From: Terriglobia bacterium
Lineage (GTDB): Bacteria; Acidobacteriota; Terriglobia; Terriglobales; Acidobacteriaceae
NCBI GenBank assembly: GCA_032252755.1
Contig: JAVUPY010000041.1
Coordinates: 1 to 64,000 of the forward strand
DNA length: 64,000 bases
Direction: 5' to 3'
The position numbers and the translations under genes were made by a program. Positions 1 through 8,086 of the stretch are shown here, in pieces. The notes beneath the pieces are model-generated. The model was given only the letters and a program-made list of their open reading frames with translations. It ran no database searches and was not told the origin of the DNA. How positions within the stretch are numbered: the first letter of the stretch is position 1; every line of letters starts with the position of its first letter.

Positions 1-776
1 TTGCACTCTGGAAGCGTCTCGTCGATGGCGATCTGGTCACGCCGGACACATGGGAGGTCGCACTCTCGGGCGGCGGCGACAAGCGCGAGACGTGGGAGCG
101 CCTGCTTGCCGAGCGCAAGCTCGGCGCGCTCGCACTGCTCCGCAACCTGCGCAACATGCACGCTGCGGGCGTGAACGAGGAGCTCGTGCTCGACGCGATC
201 CGCACGATGAAGACCGACCGCGTGCTGCCGTTCCGCTTCATCGCCGCTGCGCGTTATGCGCCGCAGTGGGAGGACACGCTCGAGAAGAAGATGTTCTCCT
301 CGGTTGAGAACGTCGGAAAGCTGGCGGGCAAGACCGTGCTGCTCGTAGACGTATCCGGCAGCATGGACGCTTCGCTCTCGGCTCGTTCGGAGATGCAGCG
401 CACGGACGCCGCCTTCGGGCTGGCGATCCTGCTGCGCGAAATCTGCGAGGACGTAGCGGTCTACAGCTTCTCGAACGTGACGAAGCGGGTGCCGTCGCGT
501 CGTGGCTTCGCACTGCGCGACGCCATCAACACGAGCCAGGCGCACCAGGGCACGTACCTGGGGCAGGCCGTTCGCGATGTCGATGACAAATACGATCGTC
601 TCATCGTCATCACCGACGAGCAGACTCACGATTCTGTGCCCGTACCGAATGGTCGCGGGTACGTGATCAACGTGGCCAGCTACAAGAACGGTGTCGGCTA
701 CGGCAAGTGGACGCACATCGACGGCTGGAGCGAGTCGGTCGTTGAGTACATCCGCGCACTCGAAACAATTAACTGA
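1..776 (+). CDS. TROVE/vWA-domain RNA-binding protein (Ro60/Rsr-like), 5' truncated by window
   Basis: The reading frame is open from base 3 to the TGA at 774-776, so only the last ~257 residues are present. The visible N-terminal part (ALWKRLVDGDL..., WERLLAERKLGALALLRNLRNM) looks like the end of a TROVE alpha-helical repeat ring. From about nt 330 a von Willebrand A domain follows, with a MIDAS-type DVSGSMDAS, a Thr in GTYLG and an acidic VITDEQ. Ro60 family proteins bind Y RNAs and the ends of misfolded RNAs; in Deinococcus Rsr works with PNPase. The assignment rests on domain resemblance. No Y-RNA candidate was seen downstream and the upstream side lies outside the window. Confidence 0.85.
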   Translation, partial: ALWKRLVDGDLVTPDTWEVALSGGGDKRETWERLLAERKLGALALLRNLRNMHAAGVNEELVLDAIRTMKTDRVLPFRFIAAARYAPQWEDTLEKKMFSSVENVGKLAGKTVLLVDVSGSMDASLSARSEMQRTDAAFGLAILLREICEDVAVYSFSNVTKRVPSRRGFALRDAINTSQAHQGTYLGQAVRDVDDKYDRLIVITDEQTHDSVPVPNGRGYVINVASYKNGVGYGKWTHIDGWSESVVEYIRALETIN

Positions 777-782
777 GGTGCC

Positions 783-813
783 CCACGTCTGCCGCTTTTG
801 GCAGACGTGGTTC
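783..813 (+). terminator. Hairpin terminator after TROVE gene; copy of repeat family A
   Basis: An 11-bp perfect stem (CCACGTCTGCC at 783-793, GGCAGACGTGG at 800-810) with a 6-nt loop starts seven bases after the stop codon and is followed by TTCTTTTCTT. It acts plausibly as a rho-independent terminator. It also belongs to a dispersed hairpin family with the core ATCTGCC/GGCAGAT (see 3987, 5284, 11612, 46049, 58702). Confidence 0.8.
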
Positions 814-864
814 TTTTCTTAATTTTCCAGCTCTGGTTCCTGAATTAGTCGGACAATAGAAAAT

Positions 865-1095
865 ATGAGGCTGCATGTCGAGTGCTACTCCGCGCGCAAG
901 GAGGGTGAACGCCCCGTCCGCTTCCGCATGGGCGAGCACGAGTACCTCGTCGAAGAAGTGGTCGACCAGTGGTACGGTCCCGAGCACCTCTTCTTTAAAG
1001 TCCAGGCGAACGATGGCAATCTCTACATCCTCCGCCGCCAGACGACCATTCCGGACGGCTCATGGGATCTCATCTCCTTCCGTCACACCGCCTGA
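865..1095 (+). CDS. Small conserved-looking hypothetical protein
   Basis: A 76-residue soluble protein rich in charged and aromatic residues (EYLVEEVVDQWYGPEHLFFK, YILRR near the end). There is no signal peptide, membrane segment or cysteine motif. The pattern of an RFR-strand, a VEEVVDQWYG helix and a final SWDLISFR resembles short one-domain beta-barrel proteins found widely in soil bacteria, but no function can be named. The ATG at 865 lies ~55 bp after the preceding terminator, so it is probably transcribed alone. There is no strong Shine-Dalgarno. An overlapping frame at 875 lacks codon bias and is rejected. Confidence 0.7.
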   Translation: MRLHVECYSARKEGERPVRFRMGEHEYLVEEVVDQWYGPEHLFFKVQANDGNLYILRRQTTIPDGSWDLISFRHTA

Positions 1096-1332
1096 CAACC
1101 GCTCCTTAAATCTGGACTGCACTCCACGTCTCCCGCATCTCACTCAAGAACTCCCACGGCATGGGGGTCGCTGTCATTAACTATCGGGCGGGCGTGGTCG
1201 CAGTCGTGCCATTCGACGGGAGAGGGCGGGGCGGGTACGTTTTCATCGAGAGATCGAAGAACTATAGGAAAAATGGCCAATTCTGGGCCATAATTCAGAT
1301 ATTATTTACATCGCCAAACGGGAGAGGGCTGG

Positions 1333-3078
1333 GTGTTTGCCTTCGACGAATCTTGGGCTCCTCATGAGAAACACCGGATCGAGACCGTTCTCGCGTCCGC
1401 GCGCCTCGTGCTGGCCGGTACTTTTCTCGTAATCGTTTTCCTCAGTTCCGCCTCGCACGGCAACGGATTCTCCAACTCCATCGCCGTCTCCGCTCTTTAT
1501 TTCGTTTACAGCGGAGCCATTCTCGCAACCGTTACTGTCTCCCCCCGGCACACCACGGCCTTTCTCGTCGCAGTTCATGTCGCGGACATGTTATGGCCAT
1601 CCGCGATCTCCGTCGCCGCCGAGGGCCCCAATAGCCCGGTGTTCGTGCTCTATATCTTCGTTTTGTTCGCGGCGGCATACCGTTGGGGGTTCCAACTCAC
1701 CACCGTCACAACGTTGTTTATGGTTCTGTTGTTGCGCTTGGAGTCCGTTCTGCCCGGTTCGCACGTCCTTCGCGGTGACCCCGTCCTGATGGCGCGTTTT
1801 TCCACCCGCGCCTCCTACATGATCGTCACCGGCCTTTTCGCCGGTTTCCTTGGCGAACAGCAGAACCGTGCCCGCGCCGAAGAAGCCTCGCTTGCCAGGC
1901 TCATGACCGTCGCCCAAATGGGCACGCGCATCAACGAAATCATTGGCAATCTCCTCAAGGAAGTCCTCGCCCTGTTTGAGGGCGACGAAGCCGTCCTCTA
2001 CCTCGACGACCATTCCCAGCGACGCGGCCGTGTTTGGCGGATCACTCGCAACCAGAAGCGCCACAACCCCGAACCTCACGAGATTCCTTTCGGCGAAATT
2101 CGTGATTTCACCAAGATCCCATCTGGTGCCGCCGCGCGCCTGTCGCGTACTGAGCGCCAGATCCGAATCGCCGTCCTGCTTCCCGACAACCTCTATACGA
2201 TCAACCACGAAATCTCTTCCGGCCTTCTCAACGAAATCTGCGATCGCAACGCCCTGGCCGTCCGCTTCGCCACACCCGACTGGTCGGTTCTCGCCGCCAT
2301 CATCAACAATCACGATGGAAAATGGGGAAAGGCGCCGCTGCATTTTCTCCAGCGCAGCATTAAGCACCTGATCCCAGCCATCTACAGCATCGACGTGAAC
2401 GAGCGCCTCCGCAGTGAAGCCGGCGCCGCGGAGCGTGCCCGTCTCGGCCGCGAGCTTCACGACGGCGTCGTCCAGTCGCTCTTCGGTCTCGAGATGCAGA
2501 CTTACTTGCTGCGCAACGCCGCACGCGACTACCCCAGCATCGGCGAAGAACTCCAGCAGATGCAGCAGACCATCCACGAGCAGCTTCAACAGCTCCGTGA
2601 GATGGTGCAGCGCTCCCGGACCATCGAGGTTACCAGCGACCGCCTCCTGGAGTTCCTCTCGTCTGCGACGAGCAAGTTTGCCAATGACACCTACATCTCA
2701 GCGCACTTCGAATCCAACGTGCCGTCCGGAACCGCGATCGATTTATCCGAAGGTGATTGTCGCGAACTGGCCCGAATCGCACACGAAGCCATGGTCAACG
2801 TGCGGAAGCACAGCCGCGCCAAGGCAATGCTGATACGATTGATGGACGAACCTGACTGCGTCCGCCTGACCATGGAAGACGACGGTCGCGGGTTGAACTT
2901 TCAGGGACGTCTGAGCCTCTCGGAACTCGATGCCGCCCAGGCTGGCCCTGCTGTAATTAAGGATTGCGTTCGCGCTCTGGGTGCGGAACTATACATCGAG
3001 TCGCATTCCTGGAAAGGCACCAACATAGAGGTTGTCGTTCCCAAGGAGGTTCATGCCGCTCGAGTCTCAACACGATAA
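1333..3078 (+). CDS. Membrane sensor histidine kinase, NarL/DesK type (HisKA_3)
   Basis: 581 residues starting at GTG 1333, supported by GGAGAG at 1321-1326. The first ~170 residues form about five hydrophobic segments, a MASE-like membrane sensor. A middle region (~190-350) is GAF-like. The dimerisation/phosphoacceptor helix GRELHDGVVQSLFGLEMQ places the phospho-His near residue 376. The C-terminal HATPase domain shows the N-box AHEAMVNVRKHSRA and the G-box EDDGRGLNF. The signal is unknown. The 3' end overlaps the response regulator by 26 bp, so the two are translationally coupled. The upstream 1096-1332 region contains a small palindrome (TGGCC...GGCCA at 1274-1290) but no clear promoter. 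Confidence 0.93.
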   Translation: MFAFDESWAPHEKHRIETVLASARLVLAGTFLVIVFLSSASHGNGFSNSIAVSALYFVYSGAILATVTVSPRHTTAFLVAVHVADMLWPSAISVAAEGPNSPVFVLYIFVLFAAAYRWGFQLTTVTTLFMVLLLRLESVLPGSHVLRGDPVLMARFSTRASYMIVTGLFAGFLGEQQNRARAEEASLARLMTVAQMGTRINEIIGNLLKEVLALFEGDEAVLYLDDHSQRRGRVWRITRNQKRHNPEPHEIPFGEIRDFTKIPSGAAARLSRTERQIRIAVLLPDNLYTINHEISSGLLNEICDRNALAVRFATPDWSVLAAIINNHDGKWGKAPLHFLQRSIKHLIPAIYSIDVNERLRSEAGAAERARLGRELHDGVVQSLFGLEMQTYLLRNAARDYPSIGEELQQMQQTIHEQLQQLREMVQRSRTIEVTSDRLLEFLSSATSKFANDTYISAHFESNVPSGTAIDLSEGDCRELARIAHEAMVNVRKHSRAKAMLIRLMDEPDCVRLTMEDDGRGLNFQGRLSLSELDAAQAGPAVIKDCVRALGAELYIESHSWKGTNIEVVVPKEVHAARVSTR

Positions 3079-3712
3079 GGGTCCCGTCCGAATCGTCATT
3101 GCCGACGATCACTCGCTCGTGCGCAATGGCCTCCGCCGTATCCTGGAGACCGAGGTTGATTTCAAAGTTGTCGGAGAAGCCTCCGATGGCGACGAAGCCC
3201 TCGATTGTGTCCGCAAGCTTTCTCCCGATGTTCTGCTCCTCGATCTCGCCATGCCGCGCACCGATGGCCTGCAGGTCCTCCGCGAACTCCGCTTGATGCC
3301 GAATTCCGTCAACGTAGTGATGTTGACCGCCGCCATCGATCGCGGCCAGATCAATGAAGCCGTTCGCCTTGGCGCGCATGGCGTCGTCATGAAAACCAGC
3401 GCCATCGACGTCCTCATCAAGAGCATTCGCTGTGTTATGGACGGTCAGTACTGGCTTGATCGAAGCACTCTGGCGGAGATCGTTCGTACTCCAGCCCCTG
3501 GTGATGCTCGCTTTGGCCTCACCGACCGCGAGTTACAACTCGTTGCACTCATCTCCGCCGGGGGCTCGAATAAGGAAATCGCCGAGAGCCTCGGAATCAC
3601 CGAAGCCACCGTGAAGCGCCACCTTGCCAATGTCTTTGACAAAACAGGCGTTTCCACCCGTTTGGAACTCGCTGTATTTGCAATGAACCACGGCTTGGGT
3701 CACGCGAAGTAA
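3053..3712 (+). CDS. NarL/FixJ-family response regulator
   Basis: 219 residues. The start is placed at ATG 3053 because a full Shine-Dalgarno AAGGAGGT (3043-3050) sits just upstream; an in-frame TTG at 3032 has none. The receiver domain begins with IVIADDHSLVRNG (acidic pair), has the phosphoacceptor in LLLDLAMPRTDG and the conserved Lys in VVMKTS. The C-terminal LuxR-type HTH is LTDRELQLVALISAGGSNKEIAESLGITEATVKRHLANVF. It is the partner of the overlapping kinase. Target genes cannot be told; the operon ends at a strong terminator. Confidence 0.95.
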   Translation: MPLESQHDKGPVRIVIADDHSLVRNGLRRILETEVDFKVVGEASDGDEALDCVRKLSPDVLLLDLAMPRTDGLQVLRELRLMPNSVNVVMLTAAIDRGQINEAVRLGAHGVVMKTSAIDVLIKSIRCVMDGQYWLDRSTLAEIVRTPAPGDARFGLTDRELQLVALISAGGSNKEIAESLGITEATVKRHLANVFDKTGVSTRLELAVFAMNHGLGHAK

Positions 3713-3923
3713 GGTACACCTCACCGTCTACATCGTTGGATGTACGTGCTTCTGCACCTTCCGTAGAGCTACCCATACACCCTTCTGACGATTGTTGTTA
3801 CTCGGTTTCGCCCTTATTCTGCTTGCGGATAAAGGGTTTGTCCCTCCCCCGGAACCCCAATCCACGTTTCTGGTACTCATCCGTTGTTGGGCCCAGAAGC
3901 CACTCATTCGCATGCACCGCTCA

Positions 3924-3957
3924 GTCGCTGCGACGCACGTCGCAGCGACCTCTTTTT
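3924..3957 (+). terminator. Rho-independent terminator of the two-component operon
   Basis: A perfect 11-bp stem (GTCGCTGCGAC, loop GCAC, GTCGCAGCGAC; 3924-3949) is followed by CTCTTTTTT. It lies 212 bp after the regulator stop, in a 368-bp gap between convergent genes that also holds a repeat-A hairpin at 3987. Confidence 0.85.
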
Positions 3958-3986
3958 TGCAATTAAGCCTGAATGGAAAGCTCGTG

Positions 3987-4016
3987 CCCACATCTGCCGT
4001 TTTCAGCAGATGTGGG
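3987..4016. repeat. Repeat family A hairpin copy
   Basis: CCCACATCTGC (3987-3997) pairs perfectly with GCAGATGTGGG (4006-4016) around an 8-nt loop. It lies between convergent genes. The flanks GTGC and TCTTGTC also match other A copies, so the unit is longer than the stem. It may terminate the minus-strand methyltransferase gene, but there is only a short T-run. Confidence 0.7.
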
Positions 4017-4080
4017 TCTTGTCAATCGAGATTTTGTCCCGCAGGCCACCTTTGCCTTCGGTCTTTCACCCTCGCCTGTC

Positions 4081-5136
4081 TTAATCCTTCCTCGCGATAA
4101 CAACCTGCTGCACTGTTGGCGGCAACGGATGCAACTCTGCCGTCGCAAACCCGGCATTCTTCAGCATCGATTCGAATTCCGCAAACGTGTAGGCGTCCCC
4201 CTTCGGCGTTGTTACCAGCATCGTCAAGGAGAATTCGGCAGCTTCCTGGGGCGTTATGCGGTCTGGGTTCGGCACGAAATCCAGAATCACCACTCGCCCT
4301 TTCGGACCCAGCGCCTTGTGAACTTTTCGTAGCAGGACTTCGTTCGTGGGCGGATCGAAATGATGCAGGAAATTCGTCAGCAGCACGAGGTCGTAGTCGG
4401 TACCCATCTCTTCATCGAAAGCGCTTCCCGGAATTTTGTCGAACCGATCGCCGAGCCCGGCATGATCGGCATTTTCCGCCGCGACCTCCAGGACGTTCCG
4501 CCAATCCAGCGCCACGATCTTTGCCTTGGGATGATGCCGTCCCAGCGTCACGCCATACATCCCATGGCCCGCCGCGATATCGAGCACCTTGTTGACCGGC
4601 ACATCTAGCCGCGCCAGCAACTGCGCCAGCATCTCTGCTCCGAACCCAGCAATCCCCGCCATGTTTCGCGCAAAACTGATCCAGAAATCGTTTTCAGGCT
4701 GCAGCGTCTCCTCGCCTTCTGCCGCACCACCGCGACGAACCGCTCCAGCGACATCATTGAAGTGGGCGATCATCTCGTGGCTCGCCAGGAACCCCGCGGC
4801 ACCACCCAGGTACATTGGTGAGCGTCGGTCAAGAAACGCGGCGCTATCCGGAGCCAGGTGATACTCGGAACCGTGTTTTTCCAGGAAGTGTTCAATCGAC
4901 AGGAAATCGCACAAAATCCGTACTCCCCGCGCGCTAGCCTGCGTGCGCAGCGCAAGCGCCTCTGCCGTGCGTTCACCTTCGGCAATTGCCGAGAACAGGT
5001 CTAACTCGATTGCGGCCTTTAAGGCGGCGCTCAATTTGTAAGCGAAAAGGGAATTGAAGATTCGATTCGGTGTGGGTCGCGCTTCTGTCGCATGGGACTG
5101 GCGCGAAGAAGCTTGCGGCTGCATGCTGGTAGCCAT
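4081..5136 (-). CDS. SAM-dependent O-methyltransferase with N-terminal dimerisation domain
   Basis: 351 residues. The N-terminal winged-helix dimerisation region (~25-115: SLFAYKLSAALKAAIELDLF, then a DFLSIEHFLEK helix) precedes a Rossmann methyltransferase fold. SAM-binding motif I is VLDIAAGHGMYG, an acidic strand end lies in IVALDW, and LLTNFLHHFD follows. This is the plan of small-molecule O-methyltransferases of the CrtF/hydroxyneurosporene and caffeate type. The substrate is unknown. The gene is monocistronic and convergent with the two-component operon. The polar, Gln/Ser-rich first 20 residues may be extra if a later start is used, though no better Shine-Dalgarno was found. Confidence 0.88.
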   Translation of the reverse strand: MATSMQPQASSRQSHATEARPTPNRIFNSLFAYKLSAALKAAIELDLFSAIAEGERTAEALALRTQASARGVRILCDFLSIEHFLEKHGSEYHLAPDSAAFLDRRSPMYLGGAAGFLASHEMIAHFNDVAGAVRRGGAAEGEETLQPENDFWISFARNMAGIAGFGAEMLAQLLARLDVPVNKVLDIAAGHGMYGVTLGRHHPKAKIVALDWRNVLEVAAENADHAGLGDRFDKIPGSAFDEEMGTDYDLVLLTNFLHHFDPPTNEVLLRKVHKALGPKGRVVILDFVPNPDRITPQEAAEFSLTMLVTTPKGDAYTFAEFESMLKNAGFATAELHPLPPTVQQVVIARKD

Positions 5137-5487
5137 CGTGTACCTCTCACATTTCTAAGTTGTGATGCACCCCGTGTTGCGGTGGGACAGTGGCAACATT
5201 GGACCACAAATGCAGGGTCTCTTCAAACTACCCCGGCCAGTTTTTCTCCATTACACTCCGTACCTGAAAGCCTGCCCAATTTTGTGCCCACGATCCATCT
5301 CTGCCCTTATCGGCAGGCGGAGGCCTTGTCGACGCGCCTCGGCTGCGGTTTTCGTCTTCCGAATCTGTAAAATGTCTTCTTGCCATTACTGGTCTGCATC
5401 CCGCCATTAAGAGCGTGAGGTACTTCAATGGCACGATGACTCGATCGCCAGATGGCAAGATTCTCGAATCGATCCTGGGAGGAGTTC
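5137..5487. other. Divergent intergenic region with a degenerate repeat-A copy
   Basis: This gap separates the divergent methyltransferase and aldo/keto reductase genes and must hold both promoters, but no convincing -35/-10 pair was found. Positions 5284-5330 read GTGCCCAC...ATCTCTGCC...GGCAG...CCTTGTC, which shares both flanks and the core of repeat A but has lost stem symmetry. No coding sequence is supported. Confidence 0.45.
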
Positions 5488-6432
5488 GTGCAACGTAATC
5501 TGGGAAACTCTGGAATCAAAGTCGGCCCGCTCGCCTTTGGTGGAAACGTCTTCGGCTGGACGGCCGACGAGGCAACATCCTTCCGCCTGCTGGATGCTTT
5601 CGTCGATTCGCAGTTGAACCTTATCGACACCGCCGATGTCTACTCCACATGGGTCCCCGGACACATCGGCGGAGAATCCGAAACCGTCATCGGCAATTGG
5701 TTCAAGAGAACGGGGAAGCGCGACAAGATCGTCATCGCAACCAAGGTTGGTAAGCAGATGGGAGATGGCCGCAAGGGTCTCTCGCGCGACTACATCATGC
5801 AATCCGCCGAGAACTCTCTTCGTCGTCTCCAGACCGACTACATTGATCTTTACCAATCGCACGAAGATGATCCCGGTACGTCGCTCGAAGAAACCCTCGG
5901 TGCATTCTCCGACCTAATTAAGCAGGGCAAAGTTCGCGCGATTGGCGCTTCCAACTATGGTGCTGCCCGTCTCCAGCAGTCGCTCGAGGTCAGTTCGCAA
6001 AAAGGTTATTCACGCTACGAAACTCTCCAGCCCGAGTACAACCTCTATGCTCGCGAACCGTTTGAGAACGATCTTCTTCCCATCTGTGAAGAATCCGGCC
6101 TCGGCGTCTTGCCGTATTTCTCTCTCGCCTCAGGATTCCTCACCGGAAAATATCGTTCCGAAAGGGATCTCGCACAGAGCCCTCGCGGCTCCCGCGTGAA
6201 GAAGTTCCTGAACGAGCGCGGATACCGTATCCTCAGTGCGCTCGATCAGGTTGCGCGCCAGAAGCACGCCACCGCAGCGCAGGTCGCGCTCGCTTGGCTA
6301 ATCGCCAGGCCGACGGTTGTCGCTCCTCTTGCCAGCGCCACCAGCGTCGAGCAGTGGAGTGAGTTGCAGGCTTCCGTTCATCTCCATCTCAGTGCAAGCG
6401 AGGTCCACTTGCTGAATGATGCCAGCGCATAG
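5488..6432 (+). CDS. Aldo/keto reductase (AKR, tas/YajO-like)
   Basis: 314 residues from GTG 5488. The start is chosen because GGGAGGAG lies directly upstream and because QRNLGNSGIKVGPLAFGGNVFG is the typical AKR first strand; the in-frame ATG at 5452 adds an unrelated leader. The catalytic pattern is visible: Asp in LIDTADVYSTW with Tyr four residues on, Lys in VIATKVGKQMGD, and His in DLYQSHEDD (family core YQ-H). The NADPH-binding C-terminal segment is PLASATSVEQWSELQAS. It is expected to reduce carbonyls with NADPH in the cytoplasm; the substrate is not deducible. The gene stands alone. Confidence 0.92.
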   Translation: MQRNLGNSGIKVGPLAFGGNVFGWTADEATSFRLLDAFVDSQLNLIDTADVYSTWVPGHIGGESETVIGNWFKRTGKRDKIVIATKVGKQMGDGRKGLSRDYIMQSAENSLRRLQTDYIDLYQSHEDDPGTSLEETLGAFSDLIKQGKVRAIGASNYGAARLQQSLEVSSQKGYSRYETLQPEYNLYAREPFENDLLPICEESGLGVLPYFSLASGFLTGKYRSERDLAQSPRGSRVKKFLNERGYRILSALDQVARQKHATAAQVALAWLIARPTVVAPLASATSVEQWSELQASVHLHLSASEVHLLNDASA

Positions 6433-6500
6433 CGCGAAAGCGTCACTTGGCCCCACATCGTTCGCAAGTTTTGTATGATTGGGTATTCTCAGTGGGCTTC

Positions 6501-6842
6501 ATGGAAACCGGCGGAATCTTTCTTTCGTTTATTGGGATTGTCGTGTTGTTTGCAGCAGACTGGCAGAATTGTCCGGTCGTCTGGCTTGCCGCACTCCTTT
6601 TCCTTTTCGCCGCGCTGGTAGGCTTTACCGTTCGGAGATGGCGATTTCCTCTTGTGGTGCTTCTCGCCCTCTCCCCAGTTGCCGCGGAATGGTCCTCTGT
6701 GCATCTCAAGGCCTTCCGCACCGAACTCGGCAATACCGCCCCGGATCTGATGACGATCGCGATTATCGGTCTGGTGCTCGCTTATACGGCCTCACTGATT
6801 GGCGGGGGAATCCGGTCACTTTTCGATGCAGGCCGTCGGTAA
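6501..6842 (+). CDS. Small membrane protein, unknown function
   Basis: 113 residues from ATG 6501, with about four hydrophobic segments (IFLSFIGIVVLF, VWLAALLFLFAALVGF, FPLVVLLALSPVAAEW, LMTIAIIGLVLAYTASLI). The frame is open further upstream to TTG 6447 and GTG 6492. ATG 6501 is preferred because it begins right at the first membrane helix, but there is no good ribosome-binding site for any start. It resembles small generic integral membrane proteins and has no recognisable motif. It follows the aldo/keto reductase by 68 bp on the same strand and may be co-transcribed. Confidence 0.6.
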   Translation: METGGIFLSFIGIVVLFAADWQNCPVVWLAALLFLFAALVGFTVRRWRFPLVVLLALSPVAAEWSSVHLKAFRTELGNTAPDLMTIAIIGLVLAYTASLIGGGIRSLFDAGRR

Positions 6843-6973
6843 GTGTTTATCTGTTCTGATAGTGGAACACCGGCGCCTTCTTTGCACAAAACCGCAACCG
6901 CTCACGCACAAGGAGCTCGTTCCAGAATCACGAATTCCCGTAATTGATTTTGCGATTCGACCCAGGTCCGCGG

Positions 6974-7714
6974 CTAGCGCCCGATTTCGCCCAGCGCCTT
7001 ATTCCACGCAACCAGCCGCTCCGTTCCCGGGACCTCGTCGAGTCGTACACGGCTCTTTTCGGACGCAAAGTAATAGGTCCAGATCCCGACGGCAAGTGTG
7101 AATGCTATGGCGTTGAGCATGGTAACCCAGGCATCGACCGAGATTCCAAAGCGAGTGCGCACCGCTTCACCGCTTGTCATCATCGCGGCCATCACGACAA
7201 ATCCGGCAGTTATCCCAAACACGTAATGACGCCACGTCATTCCAAACAGCCGACAGAAGAGAAACAGGAAGAACAATAGACCAACTTCTACGAAACTTGC
7301 CGATCGATCCAGGGTGAGCAGTGCAGAAACTCGGGGAGTATAGCCCTCCGGATGTTGAATTCCCATGAACAGCGCAATCGCGGAAAGGAGCAGCACGCCA
7401 CTAACGTACAATCGGTTCCCCCAACGGCGCAACGCGTGATATGGCTGGAATGTGACAGCGAATATTTCTTGTATCACCGCAAACGTGAAGAAGACATCCA
7501 GCATCTCGCCAAACCACCAATTGTAAAAATAGGCAGCATAGGAGACTTGGTAGGTAACGAAAGAGAGAACCCCCTGAATCAGATGAAAAATCGTGTAGGC
7601 AAAAAAGACAGGGAAAGTTTGGAGCTGTTTTCGGCGCAGGATGAACAATGCCGTTGCCAGCTGAAGCGCAAAACACAACGGTACAATGATGTATTCGGTC
7701 AATGCGATGGTCAT
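6974..7714 (-). CDS. Polytopic membrane protein of unknown function
   Basis: 246 residues from ATG 7714 (MTIALTEYIIVP). Six to seven hydrophobic helices cover nearly the whole chain; aromatic-rich loops occur (YAAYFYNWWFGEM) and the end is polar. The frame extends upstream to 7864, but that part overlaps a separate small gene with a strong ribosome-binding site (7761-7898), so the shorter start is preferred. No enzyme motif was seen. It lies 46 bp downstream of the small secreted peptide gene and, further up, an HTH regulator, all on the minus strand. Such membrane proteins recur near HTH genes in acidobacterial genomes, but this is recollection and unverified. Confidence 0.75.
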   Translation of the reverse strand: MTIALTEYIIVPLCFALQLATALFILRRKQLQTFPVFFAYTIFHLIQGVLSFVTYQVSYAAYFYNWWFGEMLDVFFTFAVIQEIFAVTFQPYHALRRWGNRLYVSGVLLLSAIALFMGIQHPEGYTPRVSALLTLDRSASFVEVGLLFFLFLFCRLFGMTWRHYVFGITAGFVVMAAMMTSGEAVRTRFGISVDAWVTMLNAIAFTLAVGIWTYYFASEKSRVRLDEVPGTERLVAWNKALGEIGR

Positions 7715-7760
7715 GAGCGCCGGGCTCAGGATATTCCTGAAACCCGGCGCCGCACAACCG

Positions 7761-7898
7761 TTAGCTGCACTTTTGGACAGCGGGGTCGCAAGTGGGTGAG
7801 CCGCCGCCCTGCCCATTCGGTGAAACCGTGGTCGTTGAGGTTGCCGTTCCGGTTGCCAGGGCAATTAGAAGCAGGGTGATTGCGAGAACATCTTGCAC
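7761..7898 (-). CDS. 45-residue predicted secreted peptide (new small gene)
   Basis: Start GTG 7898 is preceded by AAGGAG (7905-7910) at 6-nt spacing, one of the best Shine-Dalgarno sites in the region. The stop is TAA at 7761. The chain opens with MQDVLAITLLLIALATGTAT, a compact hydrophobic signal-like helix, followed by a Ser/Thr/Gly-rich tail containing two Cys (SPTCDPAVQKCS at the end). After cleavage, a 22-26 residue peptide with a possible disulfide would be released. It could instead stay anchored as a single-pass microprotein. It sits between an HTH regulator with an S24-like sensor domain and a polytopic membrane protein, all co-directional. Confidence 0.6.
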   Translation of the reverse strand: MQDVLAITLLLIALATGTATSTTTVSPNGQGGGSPTCDPAVQKCS

Positions 7899-8086
7899 GG
7901 TGAACTCCTTCAAGTTGGGTTTGTTTACCGTGCTAAGGTGAATCGGCAGTGTAGGTTATGCTGAAAAATCAAAGTAGCGTTTCATGTTCCGAAAGTGGAA
8001 CAAAATACCTCTTGACGCCTGCCCGGAATGATTCGACCGCGCAAAGCTTGCGTTCCGGGGCATTCGCCGGCCAGTGTCTATTTCTT

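Noticed and set aside
1161-1367. 68-codon frame between the small hypothetical gene and the kinase
   Set aside because: Overlaps the kinase GTG start, has no ribosome-binding site and no coherent hydrophobicity or motif.
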